Assembly (NCBI RefSeq): GCF_009695775.1
Contig: NZ_VUNG01000001.1
Span: 124,001 to 188,000, forward strand
DNA from: Hallella mizrahii
GTDB taxonomy: Bacteria > Bacteroidota > Bacteroidia > Bacteroidales > Bacteroidaceae
DNA: 64,000 nucleotides
Direction of reading: 5' to 3'
Shown: positions 1 through 9,382 of the stretch, piece after piece
Layout: every line of letters starts with the position of its first letter
Position numbering within the stretch: position 1 is the stretch's first letter
The notes under the pieces: generated by a model
The model's input: the letters and a program-made list of their open reading frames with translations, nothing else
Databases searched by the model: none
Told to the model about the DNA's origin: nothing
Translations under genes and position numbers: made by a program

Positions 1-2057
1 TGGCCACCATCGACAAGTATTTCGGCTCCTGGAAACCAAGCACGACGCTTTCACGACCCGAGTATGCGCCTGTCGCAGACCTGAAGCAGCACGTCGACAC
101 CACTGTTGTCGGACAGGAAGCTGAGAACGTGATACTCGGCTGGAAGTTTGACAAAGCCGCTTCTGACCAGTCCGACACGCTGAGCTTCATCTCTGATCTC
201 CTTTCCAACGGCAAGGCCGGACTCATGGATGTCGACCTCAACCAACCGATGAAGGTGATGAGTGCCGGTACCGGCGTGGAAGGCTTGGCCGACTACACCA
301 CGTTCATCGCTGAGGGAGAGCCCAAGCAGGGACAGAAGCTCGAAGAGGTGCGTGACCTCATGCTTGCCGAGATAGAGAAACTCAAACGTGGAGAGTTTGA
401 CGAGAACCTGATGAAGGCTGTCCTTGCCAACAAGAAACTTAACATGCTGCGCGGCCTGAGCAGTAACCGCAACCGCACCGAGATGATGAAGGATGCCTTC
501 ATCAATGGCGAGAGCTGGCAGCATGTCGTGGGGCAGCTCGACCGTATGTCGAAGATCACCAAAGAGCAGATCGTGGACTTCGCCCGCCGTCACTTCCTCG
601 ACAACTATGTCTGTGTCTACAAGCGTCTCGGCAACGACACGACGATCCACAAGATTGAGAAGCCGCACATCACGCCGATACCCACGAACAACGACAAGCA
701 TAGTGACTTCCTCACCGCCGTTGTCAATAGCAAGCCGGAGCCTATCCAGCCACAGTTCATCGACTTCAACAAGGATCTCGCTAAGGGTAAGATGAAGAAC
801 GGTGCCGAGGTACTCTACAAGCAGAACGCCACTGACGACCTCTTCGACCTCTCGCTCGTCTTCCCTGTAGGCCGTGAGAACAGCAAGCAGTTGCAGGTTG
901 CGGCTGACTATCTCGACTATGTCGGCACTGCCACCCGCTCGGCCAATGACATCAAGAAAGCCTTCTATCAGTTAGCTTGCGACTACAGCGTGAGTGTCAG
1001 CGATGACGAGACACGTGTGTCGCTGAGCGGACTCAACGAGAACATGCCCGCTGCACTGAAGCTCATGGGTGACTATATCAACCATGCCAAAGCCGATGCG
1101 GAGAGCTACAACAAGTTTGTCGGTCTGACGCTGAAGTCCCGCAACGATGCCAAGGGCAACCAGCGTGTCTGCTTCTCGGCCCTGAGACAGTATGGCGAAT
1201 ATGGCCCTTACAACGGCTTCCGCAACAAGATGAGTGCTGATGAACTCCATAAGGCCAATCCTCAGCAACTGCTCGCTCAACTGAAAAATCTGGGTAAGTA
1301 CACCTTATTATATTATGGTGCCACACCGATGAAGCAGTTGGAGGCTACCGTGGCAAAGAGCTATCCTTGCACGATGAAGACCACTTTGCCTGCAGCCCGC
1401 CGCTATACGCGCACGACTACAACGCAGAACGAGGTGTGGATAGCACCTTATGACGCGAAGAACATCTACATGACGCAGTATCTCAACGAGAACAAGCAGT
1501 GGACACCCGAGCAGGCTCCTGTCAATGCGCTCTTCGGCGAGTACTTCGGCGGAGGCATGAATGCCATCGTCTTCCAGGAGTTGCGTGAAGCCCGCGGACT
1601 GGCTTACAGTGCCGGTGCATGGCTGACCACACCGGACCGCAAGGGCGACCCGGAGTGCTTCAACACCTATATCATCACACAGAACGACAAGATGACGGAC
1701 TGCATCAAGGAGTTCAACCAGTTGCTCAACAACATGCCGGAACGTCAAGCTGGCCTCGACCTTGCCAAGCAAAGCCTGATGAAGAGCATCGCCACGGCCC
1801 GAACCACCAAGTTCTCTGTGCTCAATGCTTATCTTACCGCACGCAAACGTGGCCTCAACTACGACATCAACCGTGTCATCTACGACAAGTTGCCGTCGCT
1901 GACCATGGCAGACCTGGTGAAGTTCGCCAAGGAGAACATCTCCGGCAAACCCTATCGCTACATCATCCTCGGCGATGAGAAAGAGCTCGACATGAACACA
2001 CTGCAGAAGATAGGACCGGTAAAGCGATTAACCAAAGAAGAAATATTCGGATTCTAA
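1..2057 (+). CDS. M16 family zinc peptidase (insulinase/pitrilysin-like), 5' truncated by window
   Basis: The reading frame is open from base 3 to the TAA at 2055-2057, so the GTG at 129 used by the ORF track is not the start; the true start lies before the window. The visible ~685 residues are the C-terminal portion of an M16 peptidase. The segment GGGMNAIVFQELREARGLAY is the conserved part of the M16 C-terminal domain that helps close the active-site chamber. The HxxEH zinc motif belongs to the N-terminal half and is not visible here, so catalytic competence cannot be judged. In Bacteroidota these ~940-residue proteins are usually exported and degrade peptides in the periplasm or at the surface; localisation here is inference. 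The gene is followed by an AT-rich repeat that starts at its stop codon. Confidence 0.9.
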   Translation, partial: ATIDKYFGSWKPSTTLSRPEYAPVADLKQHVDTTVVGQEAENVILGWKFDKAASDQSDTLSFISDLLSNGKAGLMDVDLNQPMKVMSAGTGVEGLADYTTFIAEGEPKQGQKLEEVRDLMLAEIEKLKRGEFDENLMKAVLANKKLNMLRGLSSNRNRTEMMKDAFINGESWQHVVGQLDRMSKITKEQIVDFARRHFLDNYVCVYKRLGNDTTIHKIEKPHITPIPTNNDKHSDFLTAVVNSKPEPIQPQFIDFNKDLAKGKMKNGAEVLYKQNATDDLFDLSLVFPVGRENSKQLQVAADYLDYVGTATRSANDIKKAFYQLACDYSVSVSDDETRVSLSGLNENMPAALKLMGDYINHAKADAESYNKFVGLTLKSRNDAKGNQRVCFSALRQYGEYGPYNGFRNKMSADELHKANPQQLLAQLKNLGKYTLLYYGATPMKQLEATVAKSYPCTMKTTLPAARRYTRTTTTQNEVWIAPYDAKNIYMTQYLNENKQWTPEQAPVNALFGEYFGGGMNAIVFQELREARGLAYSAGAWLTTPDRKGDPECFNTYIITQNDKMTDCIKEFNQLLNNMPERQAGLDLAKQSLMKSIATARTTKFSVLNAYLTARKRGLNYDINRVIYDKLPSLTMADLVKFAKENISGKPYRYIILGDEKELDMNTLQKIGPVKRLTKEEIFGF

Positions 2058-2084
2058 ATAATGTATAATGTATAGTGTATAAAT
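2057..2084. repeat. Left arm of AT-rich inverted repeat flanking the IVP-type gene
   Basis: The reverse complement begins ATTTATACACTATA and continues CATTATACATTAT. The same two blocks occur in direct orientation at 2603-2636 with a 7-nt insertion between them. The arm begins on the last base of the M16 stop codon. Confidence 0.6.
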
Positions 2085-2105
2085 AGAAATGAATAAATAA
2101 ATGCT

Positions 2106-2153
2106 TGGGGGGTAGATAAGCCTTTCGCTGTTTGCATAAGGCTTTTCCCCCCA
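2106..2153 (+). other. Hairpin between M16 gene and IVP-type gene
   Basis: TGGGGGG (2106-2112) pairs with CCCCCCA (2147-2153), and inside it AAGCCTT (2118-2124) pairs with AAGGCTT (2138-2144). No T-run follows, so it is not a canonical intrinsic terminator. It could be an RNA 3' end structure or part of the repeat-bounded cassette. Confidence 0.5.
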
Positions 2154-2205
2154 TTGAAATGTGGCGTAAGTTCTATAGCCTTATCAATATAAAAGTAGAG
2201 ATCTT

Positions 2206-2571
2206 ATGACAGAATATAATGCCATATTGGAGAAAAGTAAACGATTTGCAGTGCGAATAGTGAAGCTTTACCGGTATTTGGATAAGACGAAGGTTCCAAG
2301 AGCGCTCTCTGATCAGATCTTAAGAAGTGGTACGAGTATAGGCGCGAATGCGGCAGAAGCTCATTTGGCACCGTCATCTACAGATTTCTACTGTAAGTTG
2401 GGGATATCTTTGAAGGAAGCAAAGGAAACAGAATATTGGTTGTACGTCTTGCATGGAGCCGATTTTATTGACGGCCGATCATACGAGAGTATCAATGATG
2501 ACTGCGTGGAGATTCTCAAAATTCTTACGGCTATTCTTAAGAACCGACCAAATCGCACAGGCAAGGGTTAG
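2206..2571 (+). CDS. Four-helix bundle protein (23S rRNA intervening-sequence protein family)
   Basis: This 121-residue protein matches the four-helix bundle/S23 family, first known from ORFs inside 23S rRNA intervening sequences and related in fold to the Avd accessory proteins of diversity-generating retroelements. The family pattern is visible: an N-terminal amphipathic helix (KSKRFAVRIVKLYRYL), the conserved turn ILRSGTSIGANAAEA near residues 40-55, and the helix KLGISLKEAKETEYWLYVL. The molecular function of the family is not known. Here it sits alone between two protein genes and is bounded by AT-rich inverted repeats, with no rRNA or reverse transcriptase nearby. The repeat boundaries hint at a small transmissible or repeat-associated cassette. 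Confidence 0.85.
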   Translation: MTEYNAILEKSKRFAVRIVKLYRYLDKTKVPRALSDQILRSGTSIGANAAEAHLAPSSTDFYCKLGISLKEAKETEYWLYVLHGADFIDGRSYESINDDCVEILKILTAILKNRPNRTGKG

Positions 2572-2590
2572 TAGCTTGTTCACCGCAAAT

Positions 2591-2685
2591 CATTTATTTA
2601 TTATTTATACACTATACTTTATACATTATACATTATCCATTATACATTGCTCATTATACATTATACATTATACATTAACATCTAT
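2591..2685. repeat. AT-rich TATACATTA repeat block, right arm of inverted repeat
   Basis: A run of imperfect TATACATTA/TTATACAT units fills the gap between the four-helix bundle gene and fumarase. Positions 2603-2636 are the inverted counterpart of 2057-2084. A closely similar block lies before adk at 57397-57436, so this is a dispersed repeat in this genome. Confidence 0.7.
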
Positions 2686-2690
2686 AGATT

Positions 2691-4340
2691 ATGGCAAAAC
2701 CAGTAGATTTCAAGTACGCTCCCATGTTTCAGATGGGTGAGGACGATACCGAGTATCGCCTGCTCACCAAAGAGGGAGTGAGTACATCAACTTTTGAGGG
2801 CAAAGAGATTCTGAAGGTCACACCCGAGGCTCTGACCCTGTTGGCCCAGCAGGCCTTCCACGACGTGGAGTTCTGCCTGCGTCGCAAACACAACGAGCAA
2901 GTAGCTGCCATCCTCAGCGATCCTGAGGCTTCTGATAACGACCGCTATGTGGCTCTGACGCTTCTGCGCAATGCCGAGACAGCAGCCAAGGGCGTTCTGC
3001 CTTTCTGCCAGGATACCGGTACAGCGATCATCCACGGCGAGAAGGGACAGCAGGTTTGGGCCGACTTCGATGAGGAAGAGGCACTGTCACGCGGTGTGTA
3101 CAACACGTATACTCAGGACAATCTGCGCTACTCTCAGAATGCGCCCCTGACCATGTACGACGAGGTGAACACCAAGTGCAACCTGCCCGCACAGATCGAC
3201 ATCGAGGCTACCAAGGGTGCTGAGTACCGCTTTGTGATGGTTGCCAAAGGCGGTGGCTCTGCCAACAAGACCTATTTCTACCCGATGACCAAGGCTACGA
3301 TTCAGAACGAGGGCACACTGCTGCCGTTCCTCGTGGAGAAGATGAAGAGTCTCGGCACAGCCGCTTGTCCTCCTTACCACATCTGTTTCGTCATCGGCGG
3401 CACATCGGCTGAGAAGAACCTGCTGACCGTGAAGCTCGGCTCTATCCACTATCTCGACAACCTGCCAACGACGGGCGACGAGACCGGCCGCGCCTTCCGC
3501 GACCTCGACCTCGAGGCCAAGCTGCTCGAAGAAGCTCATAAGATTGGCTTCGGCGCACAGTTCGGTGGTAAGTACTTCGCCCACGACGTGCGTGTGATCC
3601 GTCTGCCCCGTCACGGTGCCAGCTGCCCGATCGGTCTCGGCGTGAGCTGCTCTGCCGACCGCAACATCAAGGCAAAGATCAACAAGGACGGTATCTGGTT
3701 GGAGAAGATGGACACCAATCCTGGCAACCTCATTCCTGCTGAATTGCAGCAGCCGGGCGACAATGGCGGCATTGCCATCAACCTCGACGAGGGCATGGAC
3801 AAGGCGCGTGCCATTCTGACAAAGTATCCTGTCTCTACCCGTGTAAGCCTCACCGGCACCATCATCGTGGCTCGCGACATCGCTCACGCCAAGCTGAAAG
3901 CCCGTCTCGACAAGGGCGAGGAGCTGCCCGAGTACTTCAAGAACCATCCTGTACTCTACGCTGGTCCAGCCAAGACTCCGGAAGGCTATCCTTGCGGTTC
4001 CATGGGTCCGACAACGTCCAACCGTATGGATCCGTATGTCGACGAGTTCCAGGCTCACGGTGGTTCCATGATCATGATTGGCAAGGGCAACCGCACGCAG
4101 GTCGTCACCGACGCCTGCAAGAAACACGGTGGCTTCTATCTGGGCACCATCGGCGGCGTGGCTGCTGTGCTGTCTCAGGATGCCATCAAGAGCATCGAGT
4201 GCGTGGAGTATCCTGAACTCGGCATGGAGGCTATCTGGAAGATCACTGTCAAGGACTTCCCCGCCTTCATTCTCGTGGATGACAAGGGCCACGACTTCTT
4301 CAAGGAGTTGAAACCCTGGACTTGCGGTGCTTGCAAATAA
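2691..4340 (+). CDS. fumA: Fumarate hydratase class I (Fe-S dependent, FumA/FumB type)
   Basis: This 549-residue, full-length class I fumarase interconverts fumarate and L-malate with a [4Fe-4S] cluster. The N-terminal alpha domain carries PFCQDTGTA (Cys near residue 106), followed by [16 protein letters not shown] and a Cys-rich segment [15 protein letters not shown], consistent with the three cluster cysteines. The C-terminal beta domain contains [18 protein letters not shown]. In anaerobic Bacteroidota this enzyme serves the reductive branch from oxaloacetate to succinate. It is monocistronic: an AT-rich repeat lies before it and a strong intrinsic terminator 27 bp after it. The ATG at 2691 fits the family N-terminus. 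Confidence 0.95.
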   Translation: MAKPVDFKYAPMFQMGEDDTEYRLLTKEGVSTSTFEGKEILKVTPEALTLLAQQAFHDVEFCLRRKHNEQVAAILSDPEASDNDRYVALTLLRNAETAAKGVLPFCQDTGTAIIHGEKGQQVWADFDEEEALSRGVYNTYTQDNLRYSQNAPLTMYDEVNTKCNLPAQIDIEATKGAEYRFVMVAKGGGSANKTYFYPMTKATIQNEGTLLPFLVEKMKSLGTAACPPYHICFVIGGTSAEKNLLTVKLGSIHYLDNLPTTGDETGRAFRDLDLEAKLLEEAHKIGFGAQFGGKYFAHDVRVIRLPRHGASCPIGLGVSCSADRNIKAKINKDGIWLEKMDTNPGNLIPAELQQPGDNGGIAINLDEGMDKARAILTKYPVSTRVSLTGTIIVARDIAHAKLKARLDKGEELPEYFKNHPVLYAGPAKTPEGYPCGSMGPTTSNRMDPYVDEFQAHGGSMIMIGKGNRTQVVTDACKKHGGFYLGTIGGVAAVLSQDAIKSIECVEYPELGMEAIWKITVKDFPAFILVDDKGHDFFKELKPWTCGACK

Positions 4341-4366
4341 CAGAATCTAAGCTGTTAAAAATAATA

Positions 4367-4404
4367 AGTCCGGAAGTGGCAATTGCTGCTTCCGGACTTT
4401 TTTC
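4367..4404 (+). terminator. Intrinsic terminator of fumarase gene
   Basis: AGTCCGGAAG (4367-4376) pairs perfectly with CTTCCGGACT (4389-4398) and is followed by TTTTTT. Confidence 0.9.
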
Positions 4405-4455
4405 GTTGTTAATGATCACAAACTTAGTGTTCCAGCTTTTTTAATGATGTCTTGT

Positions 4456-5199
4456 CTATTTCACCTTTGCGCTGAGCGGCAGTCGGCTGGTGAGCGCTGA
4501 TGTTGAGGCAGTGGGACGCAGGCGCAGGTCAAAGGTCGTCGACTTCTCGCCGGAGTATGACATCCAGCGGAGCGTCAGTTTCACCTTGTCGCCGTGGACT
4601 CTCTTCAGCTCATTGAGGTTGAAAGCGATGAGCGCGTCACCCCAAGTGCCGTAGGTGTCGCCTTTGGCATCCTGACGAAGTACCAGATCGAAGGGATCGT
4701 CGGGGTTGGTACCTGTGACCAAATTGATGTAGTGCACCCGGCCACTGTTGCCCCAGCGCGTGCGGAAACGGAGTGTCAGATAGCCATCCTCAGCTACGGT
4801 CACCCAGTCTCTGACGATTTCTATCGGGTCGTTGCCATAGGTCTTATCGTCGTCGTTGCCTGTCGTGACTACCGGCAGTTTTGTGCGGATGCTGTCGATC
4901 CAAACGATGTTCACGCGGTTGTCGGCGTTCGTTGTGGAGTTGGCTTTATAGCAGTTGATGAGCGCACGCACCTCTTTGTTGCCAAAGGGCGATTGCTGCA
5001 TGTTGGCCGGCGTGAGCGTCGTGGAGTCGTCCAGCTGCATGGTGAACGAGCCGTCGGCGGCCGGACGCACAGTCACGAGGGCGTTGGGGAGGTAGCTGGG
5101 ATAATAATAGTTGTCATCGTCGTCGTTGCATGATTGGAGAGTGACGAGCCCGGCCAACAGTCCAAGGGCCAGGATTGCTTTCTTGAAATAGTGTTTCAT
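4456..5199 (-). CDS. NigD-like lipoprotein
   Basis: This 247-residue protein begins with a lipoprotein signal peptide: MKHYFKKAILALGLLAG followed by lipobox LQSC, with Cys24 as the predicted lipidation site. An acidic NDDDDN stretch after the Cys is typical of surface-exposed or outer-membrane lipoproteins in Bacteroidota. The body resembles NigD-like proteins, a family named after a gene in a bacteriocin (nigrescin) locus but widespread and of unknown function. No bacteriocin genes are adjacent. It is convergent with fumarase and divergent from ygbA. Confidence 0.8.
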   Translation of the reverse strand: MKHYFKKAILALGLLAGLVTLQSCNDDDDNYYYPSYLPNALVTVRPAADGSFTMQLDDSTTLTPANMQQSPFGNKEVRALINCYKANSTTNADNRVNIVWIDSIRTKLPVVTTGNDDDKTYGNDPIEIVRDWVTVAEDGYLTLRFRTRWGNSGRVHYINLVTGTNPDDPFDLVLRQDAKGDTYGTWGDALIAFNLNELKRVHGDKVKLTLRWMSYSGEKSTTFDLRLRPTASTSALTSRLPLSAKVK

Positions 5200-5256
5200 G
5201 ATCGTTTTCCTTTCTTGATATTCACTCGTAAAATAAAGGGAGAAAGGAAAACTTGC

Positions 5257-5285
5257 TTGCGTTTTACATTTTTTTGCTACCTTTG
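5257..5285 (+). promoter_or_regulatory. Bacteroidota-type promoter of ygbA-like gene
   Basis: TTG (5257-5259), an 18-bp spacer and TACCTTTG (5278-5285) match the -33/-7 consensus of the Bacteroidota primary sigma factor. The -7 box ends about 40 bp before the ATG at 5327. Confidence 0.7.
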
Positions 5286-5326
5286 CAATTCATCAACAAC
5301 AGCTATTCATCAAAGCGAACCGCATT

Positions 5327-5626
5327 ATGGGAAAAGTCATAGACAGGGAGAAGCGTACGATTGCGTTTATGATCCGGCTCTATTGCCGTCATCGTCTTCA
5401 TCAGCAGGAGCCTTCCGAGGAATACCGTGCGCTGACCGACTATTGTCAGCACCGCTTGGATCATTGCCGATGGCAGGACGAGAAGCCGGCGTGCAAGCGT
5501 TGTCCCTGTCACTGCTATGCGCCCGAGCAGCGTGAGCGCGTGCGGCAGATCATGCGGTGGACGGGTCCTCGTATGATTCTCTATGCGCCGTTGGAGGTGC
5601 TCCGCCATCTGCTCAACAAAGGATAA
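5327..5626 (+). CDS. ygbA: Nitrous-oxide-stimulated promoter family protein (YgbA-like)
   Basis: This 99-residue, Cys-rich basic protein matches the YgbA family. The conserved cluster CKRCPCHCY lies in the middle (around residues 62-70), preceded by DYCQHRL and followed by RQIMRWTGPRMILYAP. In enterobacteria the E. coli homologue is induced by nitric oxide through NsrR; the biochemical role is not established. The cysteine cluster suggests metal or redox chemistry. A good promoter precedes it and its stop is 15 bp from the convergent thiamine pyrophosphokinase stop. Confidence 0.85.
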   Translation: MGKVIDREKRTIAFMIRLYCRHRLHQQEPSEEYRALTDYCQHRLDHCRWQDEKPACKRCPCHCYAPEQRERVRQIMRWTGPRMILYAPLEVLRHLLNKG

Positions 5627-5641
5627 ACGCAGTACAGAGGT

Positions 5642-6325
5642 TTACTTGGCGTCGTAGGTGCGGTAGACCATGTAGTCGCCGTCGGCCCGAAAGCTGACCT
5701 CACTGCCAGTGCATTCGTTGAGCGTGCCCTGCCACCATTCTTTGTAGGCATAGCTCTGCCAGCGCAGTCCGGTGCTTTCCAGCTTTGTGCAGGAGAAGTT
5801 GAAGATGCTCATCTGCTGACGCATAAAGGTGCTGAACACCATATTGCCGTTGGCGGGCGTGAACCAACCGTAGTCGGTGTACATCTCCGGCAGGATGGCG
5901 AAGTCGCGCAGGTAGCGCATCATCAGTGCGATGTTGCCGAGAGTGTGGTCCTCGCGCTTGCCGGTGGCCCCCAGATAAGCCAGCCGTGGCTGTTGCTTCT
6001 CACCGTTTTCCTTTGTTGATGCTTTTATCAGACCGATGGCAAAGCGTGTTGCCTTGGTCAGGTCGTTGTCCTCCTGTTCGCTGACTGCATGGAAGATGTC
6101 GGCATACTGCGCCTTGAGTCCGGCTGGCAGGCTGTCGCCGTCGCCCACACCAAAGAGTTTTCCTTCCGCTCTCAGTCTTTCTATTTCTTGTGGCTGGTGC
6201 TTGAAGAGTGTGAGCAGCGCGCCGTCGCAGCAGATTAGCCGCTGTGCCTGATGCAGAATACCCAATGGTATTTGATGAGTAGGAAAATCGCCGTCGGCAA
6301 GGATGACGGCAGAGAAATCATTCAT
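5642..6325 (-). CDS. Thiamine pyrophosphokinase (thiamine diphosphokinase)
   Basis: This 227-residue enzyme transfers pyrophosphate from ATP to thiamine to make TPP. Family motifs are visible: ICCDGALLTL near residue 32, GDGDSLP near 62, and EQEDNDLTKA near 84, the last two contributing acidic Mg/ATP ligands, then LGATGKREDHTLGN. It is the last gene of the riboswitch-controlled operon, 24 bp after the PnuC-type transporter, so it can trap imported thiamine as TPP. Length and motif order are normal for the family. Confidence 0.93.
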   Translation of the reverse strand: MNDFSAVILADGDFPTHQIPLGILHQAQRLICCDGALLTLFKHQPQEIERLRAEGKLFGVGDGDSLPAGLKAQYADIFHAVSEQEDNDLTKATRFAIGLIKASTKENGEKQQPRLAYLGATGKREDHTLGNIALMMRYLRDFAILPEMYTDYGWFTPANGNMVFSTFMRQQMSIFNFSCTKLESTGLRWQSYAYKEWWQGTLNECTGSEVSFRADGDYMVYRTYDAK

Positions 6326-6349
6326 GTTAGATCCTTTTCGTTGACATGC

Positions 6350-6919
6350 TTAATTACAACTTATAGCAGCTTTCTTCCATTTGAAGTATCCGGCCACGGC
6401 GATGGCGACATAGAGAGCGTAGAGGCCGGCGGTGAAGGGCAGCCCTTTGTAGACATAGAGGGCGGAGAGCTCAGCGTCGATGACAATCCACAGCAACCAC
6501 TGCTCCACGTATTTGCGGGCGAGCCACCACAGTCCGATGAAGCTCAGCGCGTTGCCGAAAGAGTCGAGCACGGGCACGGTGGAGTTGGTGAAGCGGATGA
6601 GAATCCAGTAGACCAGTGCCCAGGCAGCGAGAAAGAGCAGCATAGAGGGAATAAGCAGACTGCGCTTGACGTGCGTGATGGGCATGTCGCCCTCGTGCGC
6701 TTGTCCGCGTTTCTTGCCCAACTTCCATACGAGCAGACCGTAGACGGCAGCTAAGGCGTAGTAGACCTGCATGCCGAAGTCGGCATAGAGTCCGGCGTCG
6801 AAATACACAAACATATAGACCACCGGCATGATGATGCCGGTGATCCATAGCCATATCGAGGCCTTGTACTCCTGATAGATATATACAAGGCCGATGATCG
6901 TTCCAAATAAATCCAGCAT
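6350..6919 (-). CDS. pnuT: PnuC-family transporter, probably thiamine-specific (PnuT)
   Basis: This 189-residue hydrophobic protein shows the PnuC fold: several membrane helices and motifs such as WLWITGIIMPVVYMFVYF, YADFGMQVYYALAAVYG and a C-terminal WIVIDAELSALYVYKGL. PnuC proteins are facilitators of vitamins that are trapped by phosphorylation. The substrate is assigned from context: it follows a TonB receptor behind a TPP riboswitch and precedes thiamine pyrophosphokinase, the arrangement known for PnuT in Bacteroidota. Its ATG overlaps the stop of the receptor gene (TAATG), implying translational coupling. Confidence 0.88.
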   Translation of the reverse strand: MLDLFGTIIGLVYIYQEYKASIWLWITGIIMPVVYMFVYFDAGLYADFGMQVYYALAAVYGLLVWKLGKKRGQAHEGDMPITHVKRSLLIPSMLLFLAAWALVYWILIRFTNSTVPVLDSFGNALSFIGLWWLARKYVEQWLLWIVIDAELSALYVYKGLPFTAGLYALYVAIAVAGYFKWKKAAISCN

Positions 6920-9186
6920 TAGAAGTTGATGCTCAGATGTGCCATCCAGTTAAACGGAGCCGAGGGCGCGAAGCCTGCCTCATAGAGGTCGTTGGTGCAG
7001 TAAGCCTCGACATTGCCTTTGCTGTCCTTGCGGAACGAGGGAGCTGCCCAGCCGTTGTTGTCATACTTGGCGTTGAAGATGTTGTAGAGCGTCACGCCGA
7101 GGGTGATATCCTTCAGTCCGAAGCAGGGCAGGGCAAAGTGATAGCTCAGGTTCACGTTGGTATTGAAGTGTGCTTTGAGGAACATATCCACGTTCCGGTC
7201 GAAGCTGCCGTCCTTATTGTAGTTCTTATAACTGTCGAAGTCGGTGTTGGTCAGATACTGTTTGCCGATGTACTGGCTCTGGATGCCGGCGTTGAAACCT
7301 TTATAATTGAACGTGAAGATGTTGTTGAAGATGAAGTCGGGCGAGAAGGCAGTGTGGGTGTCACCGAGGCTGACTGCCGATCCGTCTTTGAGTGTCACCG
7401 TCCAGTCCTTGCAGATGTTGCGTGAGAGCGTGGCGTTGGCATCCCAGCGGAACCAGTCGACAGGCTTCCAGGCAGCCTCCAGCTCCACGCCTTCGCGATA
7501 AGATTTACCGCTGTTATCGTTGCTGGCTTTCATCTCACCAATCTCATCGAGCTCACCGGTGAGCACATACTGATGGTTGTAGTACATGTAGTAGAGGTTC
7601 ACGCCGGCGGAGAATGCGGGACTCTCGTAGCGGTAGCCCAACTCCCAGTCCTGGAGCTTCTCGGCCTTCAGATGGTTGACGTAGTTGTTCTGATAGTCGT
7701 TGCGTGTGGGCTCCTTATGGCTGATGGCGTAGCTGGCATAGAGGCGGTTGTGGCTGTCGAGCTGATAGTTGATACCAAACTTCGGGTTGAAGAAGTCGAA
7801 GTCGTCGTGTGCCCAGTAGCCCTTCGTACGGTCCTCGTCGATGTAATAGTCGCGGGGATCCTGCATGCGGTAGCCCACGTGGCGATACTGCAAGTCTATG
7901 TAAGCGTTGAGACCGGGGAGGAAGGTCCACGACTCTTTCGTATAGAGATTGAAGTCGGACTTCCATGCGCGGTTGCGGTAATATTCGTATCCGGGATAGA
8001 ACGTGTTGACCTTGTCCTTTGTCCACAGCACCTCACCCCAGTGGTCGCCGATATATTTGTTCCATCCGCCGCCGAGGGTAGCCTTATAGTTCGACTTGTT
8101 GTCGTAGTTGATACTTGCCACCACGCCGTAGAGGTTATTCTCCATGAGCTTCTTACGGGTCAGGTCGCTCTTGAACTTTGTGTCGGACAGTCCGTAGTCC
8201 CGGTAGTCCTTGTTCGACTTGTACTCGTTGTAGTAGCCATAGCCGTAGGTGTAGTGCAGTGTGACGTTTGAAGACCAGTTCTGTCCATACAGCTGGTTCC
8301 AGATGGCCTGATAGTTCATCTGATGATAGTTGTCGGTCTGATCCTTATAATAATGTACATTCCCCTTGTCGTCGTAGTACTCGCCGCAGGAGTTGTAGCG
8401 TCTGCCGTAGAGGCTCTGCTCATATTTCGAGGCATAGTTCCACGCGTGGTAGGTCTGTTCGGTACCGTTGAAGGTCAGCAACTTCACCATGGTGTTGTCG
8501 GAGAAATAGCCGCCCTGGAGGAAATAGGAGTTGAGTTTTGTCGAGGCACGGTCGAGATAACCTTTCGATCCGATGTTCGACAGTCGTCCCTGCAATCCCC
8601 AGTGGTCATGGAGCAGACCGGTGCCGAAGCGCAGCGTCTCCTTGTGGCTATAATACGAACCGGCACTGGCATCGAGGCCGATATAAGGCTGCGTGCCAAT
8701 ATTTTCCGTCTGCATATTCAGCGTAGCACCGAAGGCACCTGCACCATTTGTCGAAGTACCGGCACCGCGCTGCAGCTGCATGCTCTGTACCGAAGAGGCG
8801 AGATCGCCCATGTTGACGAAATAGACCTGCGAGCTCTCCGCGTCGTTGACGGGCACGCCGTTGGCAGTGATGTTGATACGGCTCGGATCAATGCCACGCA
8901 CGCGGATGGAGGTGTAGCCAATACCGTTGCCGGCATCGGATGTCGTGGTGACGGAGGGCGTCAGTGAGAGGATATACGGGATATCCTGCCCGAAGTTCAC
9001 TTGTTTGATTTGTTTCTGAGTGAGCGTAGAGAAGGCCATAGGTGTCTTCTTGCCGGCGCGGGTGGAAGTCACCTGTACGCCTTGAAGCTCATACGTGCGG
9101 ATGGAGTCTACCGGCTCGTTGTCGGCAGCCCAAGAAGCAGTGGCGGCACAAGACAGTGCGACCATCATCAATAAGTGTTTATCCAT
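6919..9186 (-). CDS. TonB-dependent receptor, predicted thiamine importer
   Basis: This 755-residue outer-membrane receptor has a signal peptide (MDKHLLMMVALSCAATASWA), a short N-terminal segment with VQVTSTRAGKKTP, and a plug domain (about residues 45-160, including GIGYTSIRVRGIDPSRINIT and QRGAGTSTNGAGAFGATLNM). The rest is a beta-barrel rich in aromatic residues, ending APFNWMAHLSINF with the usual terminal Phe. It lacks the carboxypeptidase-like N-terminal domain of SusC proteins, so it is a classic vitamin/siderophore-type receptor. As first gene after the TPP riboswitch it is inferred to bring thiamine across the outer membrane. Confidence 0.92.
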   Translation of the reverse strand: MDKHLLMMVALSCAATASWAADNEPVDSIRTYELQGVQVTSTRAGKKTPMAFSTLTQKQIKQVNFGQDIPYILSLTPSVTTTSDAGNGIGYTSIRVRGIDPSRINITANGVPVNDAESSQVYFVNMGDLASSVQSMQLQRGAGTSTNGAGAFGATLNMQTENIGTQPYIGLDASAGSYYSHKETLRFGTGLLHDHWGLQGRLSNIGSKGYLDRASTKLNSYFLQGGYFSDNTMVKLLTFNGTEQTYHAWNYASKYEQSLYGRRYNSCGEYYDDKGNVHYYKDQTDNYHQMNYQAIWNQLYGQNWSSNVTLHYTYGYGYYNEYKSNKDYRDYGLSDTKFKSDLTRKKLMENNLYGVVASINYDNKSNYKATLGGGWNKYIGDHWGEVLWTKDKVNTFYPGYEYYRNRAWKSDFNLYTKESWTFLPGLNAYIDLQYRHVGYRMQDPRDYYIDEDRTKGYWAHDDFDFFNPKFGINYQLDSHNRLYASYAISHKEPTRNDYQNNYVNHLKAEKLQDWELGYRYESPAFSAGVNLYYMYYNHQYVLTGELDEIGEMKASNDNSGKSYREGVELEAAWKPVDWFRWDANATLSRNICKDWTVTLKDGSAVSLGDTHTAFSPDFIFNNIFTFNYKGFNAGIQSQYIGKQYLTNTDFDSYKNYNKDGSFDRNVDMFLKAHFNTNVNLSYHFALPCFGLKDITLGVTLYNIFNAKYDNNGWAAPSFRKDSKGNVEAYCTNDLYEAGFAPSAPFNWMAHLSINF

Positions 9187-9260
9187 GACTGTTTAAAAAA
9201 TAAATTAGATGTTTTCTTTTTACCATAAGCACAATATCTATTAAAGAGGTGAAAAGAAAA

Positions 9261-9342
9261 TCTCGTCCCTGCGTCGGCATTGTCCGTATCAGGTTCAACG
9301 GGTATGATCTCAGCGAGGGCAAACGCCCAGGCACCCCAATAA
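9261..9342 (-). ncRNA. TPP riboswitch (THI element)
   Basis: Read on the minus strand the segment contains GGGGTGCC, then CTGAGATCATACCC, TTGAACCTGATACGG, AATGCCG and CGCAGGGA. These are the conserved blocks of the TPP-sensing aptamer in the right order. It lies about 75 nt before the ATG of the TonB receptor. Excess TPP is expected to switch the uptake operon off; whether by termination or by blocking translation is not clear from the sequence. Confidence 0.97.
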
Positions 9343-9382
9343 TGTGTTGTGTGTGTGACAGCTTTGACTGCTTGACACACTG

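Noticed and set aside
3087-4292. 401-aa minus-strand ORF opposite fumarase
   Set aside because: It is a shadow of a GC-rich coding gene; the plus-strand protein is clearly conserved.
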